DNA of 9,653 nucleotides, from contig DATDVK010000037.1 of the NCBI GenBank assembly GCA_035290085.1, forward strand, positions 1 to 9,653. Reading direction: 5' to 3'. The notes below the pieces were generated by a model. It saw only the letters and a program-made list of their open reading frames with translations. It did no database searches and was not told where the DNA came from. Below are positions 4,093-9,653 of this stretch, piece by piece. Both the position numbers and the translations under genes were made by a program. Numbering within the stretch: position 1 is the stretch's first letter; every line of letters begins with the position of its first letter. Source of the stretch: GWB1-54-5 sp035290085 (lineage in GTDB: Bacteria > Patescibacteriota > Gracilibacteria > Peribacterales > Peribacteraceae).

Positions 4093-5193
4093 CTAACCTA
4101 TTTCCACAAATTCCTGTCCCGATTCTTCGTCGCGGTTTCTCTTCATGTATCCCCATCGGTATTTGCGGACGGGTGCTCCCACTGCAGCGCAATTATTGCG
4201 GCATGTTGTGATGAGCGTACTCACTCGCTGGCGCCTGCCGCCCGACTCCAGCTGGAACGGTTTGCCGAAGTACATGTGTACCGGCGAGGGTTCCATATTC
4301 ATTGCTGTGCCTAAGTCATGGCGCATGAACCCTTCGGGCTCGTCGGTGAAGATGGGGGCGATGTACGTGTCCGATGACACCTGTGCGGTCATGGTCTGGA
4401 TGCCGAGTTGCCTCTCCCGCGTGAATCCGCCCTCCGGGCACAGGAACATCGCCCAGCGCGGGTCTGACCGGAGTGCTTCCACAATGTGTCCGACATTCCC
4501 CGAGTGCATTGCAAGCAGCTGCTTCACATCCGGTTCCAGGTCCGCCCTGTACTTCGGCGGGACGGTGAAGACGGCGTTCACGGCCTGGCTGAACGCGCGG
4601 CGGAACCGGTTGTGCAGTACTTTATGGCCGATGAGTACTATGAGTTGGTTGAACATGCGTTCTGCTGCTTCCCTGTGTGCTTGCGCATTTGTGCTCTCTG
4701 CTTCTCTCTGCAGGAGTATTTTGAGGAACACGGGATCCATCGCGGAGAGGTGCGGCATGCTGTAGAACTGCACACTCTCTCCCTGGCCGTTCAGTTCCAT
4801 GGCATGTACGAGGTTCTCCTGCCCGTGGAGCTTGCTTCCTTTACGCACGAAACGCCCTATAAATTCCAGTATTACTTGTTCTGCATACTCATCTGCCTCG
4901 CAGATGACTTCCGTATCGTGCGGGACGGATGCCTGCATATACAGACGGGCAAGCCGGTACAGCATGCGGGGCATTTCATGGTACCGGTATCCTGCTTTGT
5001 TGAGGGCTCCGAGGACCATCTTCCCCGACTGCCAGCAGGAGAGATGATCTCTCTCGTCATGAAGGATCTCCCTGATGCGGTGGCCGCCGGGTTGGAGCTG
5101 CCCCCCGCACGTCAAATCAACCTCCGGTGGGAGGGAAGGAAGTGCACTTGTGGGGTCCGGGAGCTGTCCGGAATCTGGTGAAGACAGCGCCAT
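4093..5193 (-). CDS. Acyltransferase of the LPLAT (PlsB/PlsC-like) superfamily
   Basis: The 366-aa product is probably a glycerolipid or related acyltransferase. It has an H-x4-D motif, H148LSAMD153, in MPHLSAMDPVFLK, matching NHxSxxD of the superfamily. Motif III is FLCPEGGFTRE (250-260), close to FPEGTRSR or the EGGRSR of PlsB. IAPIFTDEPEGF (278-289) and MYFGKPFQLE (307-316) match later conserved strands. Residues about 55-125 form a helical, charged N-terminal domain; no membrane span is evident, so it may be peripheral to the membrane. The acyl donor and acceptor cannot be told. The start at 5193 lacks a Shine-Dalgarno sequence, but TACACT lies 9 nt upstream. It follows the hydrolase gene by 50 nt on the same strand and converges on the polymerase gene. 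Confidence 0.75.
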   Translation of the reverse strand: MALSSPDSGQLPDPTSALPSLPPEVDLTCGGQLQPGGHRIREILHDERDHLSCWQSGKMVLGALNKAGYRYHEMPRMLYRLARLYMQASVPHDTEVICEADEYAEQVILEFIGRFVRKGSKLHGQENLVHAMELNGQGESVQFYSMPHLSAMDPVFLKILLQREAESTNAQAHREAAERMFNQLIVLIGHKVLHNRFRRAFSQAVNAVFTVPPKYRADLEPDVKQLLAMHSGNVGHIVEALRSDPRWAMFLCPEGGFTRERQLGIQTMTAQVSSDTYIAPIFTDEPEGFMRHDLGTAMNMEPSPVHMYFGKPFQLESGGRRQRVSTLITTCRNNCAAVGAPVRKYRWGYMKRNRDEESGQEFVEIG

Positions 5194-5202
5194 AGCCGCC
5201 AG

Positions 5203-5208
5203 AGTGTA
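5203..5208 (-). promoter_or_regulatory. -10-like box 9 nt before the acyltransferase ATG
   Basis: On the - strand TACACT is followed by nine bases and then ATG 5193. There is no Shine-Dalgarno sequence and no clear -35. The spacing equals that seen before pheT and the adenosyltransferase gene, suggesting a leaderless or nearly leaderless transcript. Confidence 0.35.
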
Positions 5209-5243
5209 GTGCGGTGGGGTGCTTCTCTCTAGTAATTGTGGTG

Positions 5244-5840
5244 TTATTTTTTATTGTGAAGACAGATTGTCATGATCCTTTCCAGAAGGAGTGGGAATGT
5301 GGTGTAGCCGGCATCCTTGTTAAAGTGGCCTGCCCCCCGTATGACCGTGAGTTTTGCGCCCAGGTTCTTTGCCAGTGTCTCCCCCCGTTCCAGCCGGGGG
5401 TAGGGGTCGTTATCGCTGTGGAAGATTTCAACATGCGGGCAATGTTTCCGTATGCGTTTCCAGTCAAACTTCTGATCTGCGATAGGGGCCATCACGGGCT
5501 GATACGTATTGTAGGGCATGTCTCCCCAGGCGCTCGCGACGAAGAATGACGCTCTGACTGCGTGCTTCTCCAGCACTTTGAGGAGAAAGGCGACGCCAAG
5601 GCTGTGCCCGATCAGAATAGTGTCTGCTTTGATGTGCTTTTCGTAGGGCTCAAAAGCTTCCCACCAGTCCTGCGGTTTCAGATCATCCTTTGTAGGGAAG
5701 AAGGGGACGTACGTTTTTACCCCAAGAGCTTCGAGTTCTTGCTTCAGCCACGGTAACCAGTTCTCTTCCGGGTTTCCGTAGATGCCGTGGACGATGAGGG
5801 CGGTGGGCATGATACTGAGGAGCTTCGGATTTGTTCCCAT
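5244..5840 (-). CDS. RBBP9/YdeN-like serine hydrolase (alpha/beta hydrolase)
   Basis: The 198-aa product is a single compact alpha/beta hydrolase domain of typical family length. HGIYGNPEENWLPWL (18-32) is the oxyanion-loop region, GHSLG (78-82) places the nucleophile at Ser80, SDNDPY (142-147) carries the likely catalytic Asp (145 or 143), and GAGHFN (169-174) the catalytic His172. The triad is therefore complete. The family includes hydrolases with poorly defined substrates, so the natural substrate is unknown. No signal peptide is seen, so it is cytoplasmic. ATG 5840 has AAGGA 4 nt upstream, which decides the start over the internal Met11. It lies between tRNA-Ser and the acyltransferase on the same strand; co-transcription with the latter over a 50-nt gap is possible. 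Confidence 0.88.
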   Translation of the reverse strand: MGTNPKLLSIMPTALIVHGIYGNPEENWLPWLKQELEALGVKTYVPFFPTKDDLKPQDWWEAFEPYEKHIKADTILIGHSLGVAFLLKVLEKHAVRASFFVASAWGDMPYNTYQPVMAPIADQKFDWKRIRKHCPHVEIFHSDNDPYPRLERGETLAKNLGAKLTVIRGAGHFNKDAGYTTFPLLLERIMTICLHNKK

Positions 5841-5894
5841 TACTTCCTTCTTTCCATAGTACTGCGCTCGCTCACTCTGGTGGACTCGCCCAGC

Positions 5895-6067
5895 ACACAG
5901 TATCTTCGCCCTTCGACAGGCTCAGGGTCGAATTCAACTGTGGTGGGAAGTTGTACATATGCATGTACTCTCTGTCGTGTAGTCCCGTTCGCTGCGGCTC
6001 ACGGGACACAGTATCTTGCGATTCGCTGCGTCGCTGCGCTCCTTGCTCATCTGCAATTCAACTGTGG
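5895..6067. repeat. Paired direct repeats reaching the tRNA-Ser 3' end
   Basis: ACACAGTATCTT occurs at 5895-5906 and 6006-6017, and AATTCAACTGTGG at 5931-5943 and 6055-6067. The two copies are thus the same frame (49 and 62 nt) around different interiors. The right copy ends in the TGG that encodes the tRNA CCA; the left copy repeats this with TGGTGGGA, close to the tRNA sequence TGGCGGAGGGA. The interiors hold short palindromic, GC-rich sequence. A palindrome GTACATATGCATGTAC lies between them at 5953-5968. Confidence 0.6.
5908..5932. repeat. REP-like element TTCGACAGGCTCAGG
   Basis: TTCGAC (5912-5917) and GTCGAA (5927-5932) flank a 9-nt centre. CTTCGACAGGCTCAGG-type sequences are frequent dispersed repeats between genes of many bacteria. 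It fills the interior of the left direct-repeat copy. No sequence match to the palindrome inside the transposase gene is seen. Confidence 0.5.
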
Positions 6068-6154
6068 CGGAGGGACAGGGATTTGAACCCTGGAACCCCT
6101 TGCGGGGTTACACGCTTTCCAAGCGTGCGCCATAGACCACTCGGCCATCCCTCC
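6065..6154 (-). tRNA. tRNA-Ser (anticodon GGA)
   Basis: Read on the - strand, the acceptor stem GGAGGGA (6154-6148) pairs with TCCCTCC (6075-6069), followed by discriminator G and an encoded CCA (6067-6065). The anticodon arm is CACGC-TTGGAAA-GCGTG with anticodon GGA (6120-6118), reading UCC and UCU. A long variable arm (AACCCC, GCAA, GGGGTT) marks a class II tRNA, and the T arm CAGGG-TTCAAAT-CCCTG is intact. The length is 90 nt including CCA. All stems are sound, so it should be functional. Its 3' end is part of a direct repeat. Confidence 0.97.
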
Positions 6155-6162
6155 AACCTGCA

Positions 6163-6180
6163 CGGTTGGCAAACCAACCG
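6163..6180 (-). other. Short hairpin before the tRNA-Ser
   Basis: CGGTTGG and CCAACCG form a perfect 7-bp stem with a 4-nt loop, 8 nt upstream of the mature tRNA 5' end. It may be part of the 5' leader of the precursor or the end of the small membrane-protein transcript. Confidence 0.4.
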
Positions 6181-6190
6181 CAATGCGGAT

Positions 6191-6218
6191 AGTTAACCAT
6201 TTCTCCATGAGCGATCAA
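6191..6218 (-). promoter_or_regulatory. Possible tRNA-Ser promoter
   Basis: On the - strand TTGATC (6218-6213) and TTAACT (6196-6191) are separated by 16 nt and point toward the tRNA, giving a start near 6184. Both boxes are only partial matches. Confidence 0.3.
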
Positions 6219-6231
6219 AGCAAAGTCCCTA

Positions 6232-6477
6232 CTACTTGTCGTCGTGGAAGCTGAGGCAGTACTTCATGCTTTTCCACCAGAGTGCGGTGCTGAGGGCTGC
6301 TGCTATGAGGGCGAGGGAAGAGTTGGAACTTCCTATGGCAACCCTGTCGAATTCCATGTGCAGCACGAGGAGCCCTGTGAGGGATGTAACCATGATCACA
6401 AGCAACAGCAGACACACCGTCCAGGAGATTGTCTCTAAGAGAGTGGGGATGAGAGGAATTTTGTGCTTCCTGAGCAT
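6232..6477 (-). CDS. Small membrane protein with two transmembrane helices
   Basis: The 81-aa product has a basic N-terminus (MLRKHK), a first hydrophobic helix at about 17-39 (rich in Leu, Val, Ile), a short polar turn (MEFDRVAIGSSNSS, 41-54) and a second helix at about 55-68. The tail is basic and then acidic (WWKSMKY, FHDDK). The charge pattern predicts both ends in the cytoplasm, a helical hairpin. No family is recognised. ATG 6477 has no Shine-Dalgarno sequence; the upstream bases are pyrimidine-rich, with AATAAT about 17 nt before the ATG. The hydrophobic profile is the main evidence that this frame, rather than overlapping + frames, is coding. It is divergent from pheT and reads toward tRNA-Ser. 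Confidence 0.55.
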   Translation of the reverse strand: MLRKHKIPLIPTLLETISWTVCLLLLVIMVTSLTGLLVLHMEFDRVAIGSSNSSLALIAAALSTALWWKSMKYCLSFHDDK

Positions 6478-6541
6478 AGGGGAGAGAGGGGAGAATTATT
6501 GCAGAGCATAGCAGGTTTGCCATGGAAGTGCGATTTTCTCG

Positions 6542-6570
6542 TTCAATGCTTTCGGTCACTCGTGTATGCT
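6542..6570 (+). promoter_or_regulatory. Promoter candidate 9 nt before pheT ATG
   Basis: TTCAAT (6542-6547) and TATGCT (6565-6570) are spaced by 17 nt. The -10 box ends 9 nt before ATG 6580, and no Shine-Dalgarno sequence lies between, so pheT mRNA would have almost no leader. Confidence 0.4.
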
Positions 6571-6579
6571 GCGGCCCGT

Positions 6580-8952
6580 ATGAAGCTTTCACTTGATTGG
6601 CTCTCTGATTTCGTTGCATTTCCGGAGGGAAATCCACAGGCAATAGCGGATGCCATCACTGCGCATACAGCTGAAGTAGATGCGGTAAAGAGGCAAGGAG
6701 CCCTCCTCGATAGTTGCTGTGTCGGCAAAGTGCTGAGCATCAAGAAACATCCCGACGCGGACCGGCTCCTCATTTGCAAGGTGCGCACAGATTGTGGTGA
6801 AAAGTCTGTTGTTTGTGGTGGGACGAATCTTCGGGAGGGCATGTGCGTTGCTTTTGCGCACACCGGTGCAACGGTGAAGTGGCATGGGGAAGAGCTGGCT
6901 AAGCTGGAACCAGTGAAAATTCGTGGAGTGCAGAGCGAAGGCATGATCTGTGCTGCGGCAGAATTGGAACTCGAGGAGCAGTATCCTCCCCGCCCGGTGG
7001 AAGGGGAGCGACCGATCATGGATTTCGGTGACGGCGATAAAGGTGTCGGGCAGTCGCTCCGCACGTACTTTGGTTTTTCTGATACGGTTCTCGATATCGA
7101 TAACCATGCTTTAACAAACAGGGCCGATCTTTTCTCGCACGTAGGGTTCGCCCGCGAGTGCGTGGCTGCCGGCATAGCGACATGGAAGAAGAAGCCTGCG
7201 TACAAGGTGCCGGCTTTTGCGAAGAAGCCGTCCCCTTTCAAAATCCACGTCGAGAACAAACATCTCGTTCCGCGGTACTGCGCCTGCCTTCTTGAGATTG
7301 ATAGCATCGGGCAGACACCGGGCTGGATGGTGAAGCGCCTCGAGGCTACGGGGTGGCGCTCGGTCAGTCTGCCGGTAGACATCACGAACTACGTCACCAT
7401 GGAGGTCGGTATGCCGCTCCATAGCTTCGATGCCGACGATCTCAAGGGTGATATCCGGATGCGCGTGAGCAAGAGAGGGGAGAAGATTGTGACGCTGGAT
7501 GGGGTGGAGCGCGCATTGCCGGATGGCTCCGTTGTTCTAAGTGATGGTGAAGGCATCTTTGATCTCCTGGGTGTCATGGGAGGATTACGGAGTTCCACAA
7601 AGGAGGGGACGAAGAGGATTTTTCTGCACAGTGCTGCAGTTGATCCTGTTTCCATCCGCCACACCATCATTGCAACGGGGCACAGGACGGACGCTGCAAC
7701 GATCTACGAGAAGGGTATTCCGTGCGTGACAGTGTCACAGGGATTTCTGCGTGCTCTGGAGCTCTTCCTCGAACTGGTCCCTGGTGCGCGTATTGTTTCT
7801 TCCATGGACAGCTGGGGCGATGACGGATCGCCGGAGCCCATTGCACTCTCGGTGGAGCGTGTGAATGCCATACTTGGAACGACTCTGACTGCGAAGGAGG
7901 TGATGGCGGTACTCCGCGATCTGGAATTCTCTGTGTCCGAGAAGAAAGGCACGCTGACAGTGCTTTCTCCCCTGCACCGGTTGGGTGATATCAGCGGTGC
8001 ACATGATCTCATAGAGGAAATCGGGCGCATGTTCGGGTACGGAAGAATTGCATCCGTGATGCCGGCTGATTCCACGATGCTCCCTGCGCGTGACCATCGT
8101 TTGCAGAAGTTCCGGCGTGCCCTGAAGGAGGAGCGGTACATTGAGTTCCTCCCTCTCTCACTGCTCGGTCCGGATTTGCTGCGCAAATGCAACATCGATC
8201 CTGCAAGCTGTGCGGAGATAGAGAATCCCCTCGGCGAGGAACTGAGTCTCATGCAACCGTGTGTGCTGCCGCGTCTTCTGGATCATGCGGAGCAGAACAT
8301 CAATCGCGTCGCGGATGTGTTCCAGACGTTCCACCAGGGGGCTATTTTTGGAAGCGAGGGGGATGACTGCCACGCCATGGGGGTCCTCCGTGCACACCGG
8401 CATGTTGCCAATCTCAGCTGTTCCAGCTTCCTGGAACTCAAGCGGGATCTCTCTCTGGCGTTTGCGGCGGTTGGGTACGAGCTTTCCTCGCGGGCCCTTT
8501 CGGAGCCGCATGCTGCGGCACACCCAGGGCGTGCCGCGGATATTACTGTTGCAGGCACGAAAGTCGGTGCGCTCTTCGAGCTGCATCCTGTCATCGCAAA
8601 GCGTTTCGACCTCCCCGAGCGCACCTCGGTTGCGCTCATCAATCTCACAGCACTTTTTGCGAAGGAAGGGAAGAAGAAGGTGGCTGTGCCGCTCCCGCAG
8701 TTTCCCTCCATTGTCTACGACGAAACCGTGGAGTTCAGCCACAACCGCGCACTGGGTGAGGCCATCGAGAAGGCCCGCAAGACATCAGAACTCCTTGAGA
8801 ATGTCGAAGTGGCGGATTTGTACGGGAGAGACGAGCTTGGGGCACAGAGGTACAAGCTCACTCTGCGCTGCACGTACCGTGCACAGGACCGTACGCTCAA
8901 GGAGGAGGAGGCAAAGAAGGTGCATGAGAAGGTCATGGAACAATTTGCGTAG
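6580..8952 (+). CDS. pheT: Phenylalanine--tRNA ligase beta subunit
   Basis: With PheS this 790-aa chain forms the (alpha-beta)2 enzyme that charges tRNA-Phe in the cytoplasm. The domains appear in order: the N-terminal MKLSLDWLSDFV; an EMAP-like tRNA-binding fold at about 44-155 (VGKVLSIKKHPDADRLLICK); the B3/B4 editing region at about 220-385, with DITNYVTMEVGMPLHSFD (267-284) and GVMGG (331-335); B5 at about 418-490, with DLIEEIGRMFGYGRI (476-490); the catalytic-like core, to about 700; and an FDX-ACB anticodon-binding domain at about 705-790, with RTLKEEEAKKVHEKV (771-785). Length is normal and no break is seen. ATG 6580 is the family start; the frame is open further upstream, but that extension has no homology. 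No pheS is adjacent, so the alpha subunit must be encoded elsewhere. Confidence 0.97.
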   Translation: MKLSLDWLSDFVAFPEGNPQAIADAITAHTAEVDAVKRQGALLDSCCVGKVLSIKKHPDADRLLICKVRTDCGEKSVVCGGTNLREGMCVAFAHTGATVKWHGEELAKLEPVKIRGVQSEGMICAAAELELEEQYPPRPVEGERPIMDFGDGDKGVGQSLRTYFGFSDTVLDIDNHALTNRADLFSHVGFARECVAAGIATWKKKPAYKVPAFAKKPSPFKIHVENKHLVPRYCACLLEIDSIGQTPGWMVKRLEATGWRSVSLPVDITNYVTMEVGMPLHSFDADDLKGDIRMRVSKRGEKIVTLDGVERALPDGSVVLSDGEGIFDLLGVMGGLRSSTKEGTKRIFLHSAAVDPVSIRHTIIATGHRTDAATIYEKGIPCVTVSQGFLRALELFLELVPGARIVSSMDSWGDDGSPEPIALSVERVNAILGTTLTAKEVMAVLRDLEFSVSEKKGTLTVLSPLHRLGDISGAHDLIEEIGRMFGYGRIASVMPADSTMLPARDHRLQKFRRALKEERYIEFLPLSLLGPDLLRKCNIDPASCAEIENPLGEELSLMQPCVLPRLLDHAEQNINRVADVFQTFHQGAIFGSEGDDCHAMGVLRAHRHVANLSCSSFLELKRDLSLAFAAVGYELSSRALSEPHAAAHPGRAADITVAGTKVGALFELHPVIAKRFDLPERTSVALINLTALFAKEGKKKVAVPLPQFPSIVYDETVEFSHNRALGEAIEKARKTSELLENVEVADLYGRDELGAQRYKLTLRCTYRAQDRTLKEEEAKKVHEKVMEQFA

Positions 8953-8961
8953 TGGTATACT
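8953..8961 (+). promoter_or_regulatory. Extended -10 promoter box before the adenosyltransferase gene
   Basis: TGGTATACT is a TGn extended -10 (TATACT 8956-8961) that directly follows the pheT stop and ends 9 nt before ATG 8971. No Shine-Dalgarno sequence is present. It would allow transcription separate from pheT, with a start at or within a few bases of the ATG. Confidence 0.45.
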
Positions 8962-8970
8962 CGGCTTCTC

Positions 8971-9531
8971 ATGGTGCGTCCCTCCCTCTCCACGCGGGCT
9001 GGTGATTCCGGCAGTACCGGGCTCTTTGGAGGCAAGAGGGTTTCCAAAGCTTCGGATCGTCTCCATGCATACGGAACGGTGGATGAACTCAATGCCATTC
9101 TCGGCATGCTCCTTGCCCTGCGAACGCTTCCGGGACTTGTGGCGGATGATCTCTCCTCCATTCAGAACATCCTCTTTTGCATCGGGTCAGATCTTGCAAC
9201 GCCATTCCAGAGTACAGCGCATGTCGATCGTCTCCGGCCGGAGGCAGTGCAGCATCTGGAGGAACGGGGAGTGGCACTGGAGAATCAGCTTCTCCCTCTT
9301 TCGAAGTTCATTCTCCCGGGAGGTTCGGAGGCGGGAGCGCTCTTCCACCATGCACGCACCGTCTGCCGCCGTGCTGAACGTTGGGTGGTGGCTCTCTCGG
9401 AGCATGAGCAGGTGAATGAGCATGTGCTTGTGTATCTCAACCGCCTGAGCGACTACCTGTTCCTTGCTGCGCGCACGGCGAACAAACAAGCGGGTGTGGA
9501 GGAGCAGGAGTGGAGCGGGAAAGCACAGTAA
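8971..9531 (+). CDS. Cob(I)alamin adenosyltransferase, PduO type
   Basis: The enzyme transfers the adenosyl group of ATP to cob(I)alamin, making adenosylcobalamin. The 186-aa length is typical. The N-terminal ATP-binding loop is TRAGDSGSTGLFGG (8-21), followed by RLHAYGTVDELNAILG (30-45). FILPGGSEAGALFHHARTVCRRAER (113-137) carries the conserved Arg/Glu cluster, and VYLNRLSDYLFLAAR (154-168) is the family C-terminal signature. The start is ATG 8971, 18 nt after pheT, without a Shine-Dalgarno sequence but with an extended -10. The likely need is an adenosylcobalamin-dependent enzyme such as a class II ribonucleotide reductase, not seen here; corrinoid may be salvaged. Its TAA stop touches the stop of the next, opposing gene. 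Confidence 0.93.
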   Translation: MVRPSLSTRAGDSGSTGLFGGKRVSKASDRLHAYGTVDELNAILGMLLALRTLPGLVADDLSSIQNILFCIGSDLATPFQSTAHVDRLRPEAVQHLEERGVALENQLLPLSKFILPGGSEAGALFHHARTVCRRAERWVVALSEHEQVNEHVLVYLNRLSDYLFLAARTANKQAGVEEQEWSGKAQ

Positions 9532-9653
9532 TTACGCCGCACCGCCCGGGAGCCCCAGGAGTTCCCAGTAATTGAGGAGCAAGAGGAATGTGAAAAGTGC
9601 GAGGAGCGGTATGATGATGACGAGCGCGAGAATGGGTGATTTTTTCTGCGGGA
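9532..9653 (-). CDS. C-terminal end of a membrane protein (partial)
   Basis: The - strand frame from the window edge to TAA (9534-9532) encodes 39 residues: a short basic start (PQKKS), a long hydrophobic helix of about 24 residues (beginning PILALVIIIPLLALF, ending LLLL), then NYWELLGLPGGAA and the stop. It is a terminal transmembrane helix with a short tail. The N-terminal part lies beyond the right edge, so the family cannot be told. The frame is supported by its strong hydrophobicity and by the stop abutting the neighbouring TAA. Confidence 0.6.
   Translation of the reverse strand, partial: PQKKSPILALVIIIPLLALFTFLLLLNYWELLGLPGGAA

Noticed and set aside
4145..5181. Two long + frames (4145-4765, 4486-5181)
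   Set aside because: They are antisense to the acyltransferase, whose H-x4-D and PEGG motifs identify the - strand as coding.
6463..6579. N-terminal extension of PheT
   Set aside because: The extra 39 codons have no resemblance to PheT, which typically starts MKLSxxWL as at 6580; a promoter lies in this stretch.
8261..9415. 384-codon + frame overlapping pheT and the adenosyltransferase gene
   Set aside because: It is a different frame across two clearly identified genes, Ser/Arg-rich and without motifs.

Overview
The window is bacterial DNA of moderately high GC with short intergenic gaps and the standard genetic code (TGA, TAG and TAA all act as stops). No marker fixes the lineage. A compact layout, a pheT without pheS beside it, a polymerase X without its exonuclease domain and probable leaderless starts would fit an uncultured bacterium such as a GC-rich member of the Patescibacteria/CPR (for example Peribacteria), but that placement is weak inference.

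Region 1 (1-2327) is the unusual part. After a stretch without recognisable genes comes a candidate small RNA (394-522: TTGACA promoter, hairpins, terminator). Four consecutive modules follow: M0 546-1278, M1 1284-1711, M2 1744-2007, M3 2036-2327. Each is bracketed by its own 16-18 bp inverted arms, and each has a GC-rich hairpin 12-22 nt before the 3' arm. M0 encodes a 166-aa protein with two identical-spacing C-x2-C-x11-H-x3-C fingers. M1 encodes a 68-aa basic protein, and M3 a 32-aa four-cysteine zinc-ribbon-like protein. M2 has no convincing ORF and looks like a structured RNA. M1 and M2 show compensatory base-pair changes in their arms and hairpins, and nearly all wobble pairs are G-U on the + strand. 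This suggests + strand RNAs whose ends are sealed together. I know of no described system with this layout.

Region 2 (2311-3042, - strand) is an IS200-like REP-associated tyrosine transposase (RAYT). Its own coding sequence contains a perfect 14-bp REP-like hairpin and a 24-bp tandem repeat.

Region 3 (3088-9653) is housekeeping. On + are a short family X DNA polymerase, pheT (phenylalanyl-tRNA synthetase beta chain) and a PduO-type cobalamin adenosyltransferase. On - are, from right to left, the tail of a membrane protein running off the window, a small two-helix membrane protein, tRNA-Ser(GGA), an RBBP9/YdeN-like serine hydrolase and an LPLAT-superfamily acyltransferase. Two gene pairs converge with 9 and 0 nt between stops. 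Four of these genes have a -10-like hexamer 6-9 nt before the ATG and little or no Shine-Dalgarno sequence, so they may be read from leaderless mRNAs. The small genes of region 1 instead have strong Shine-Dalgarno sites, which suggests a different expression style.
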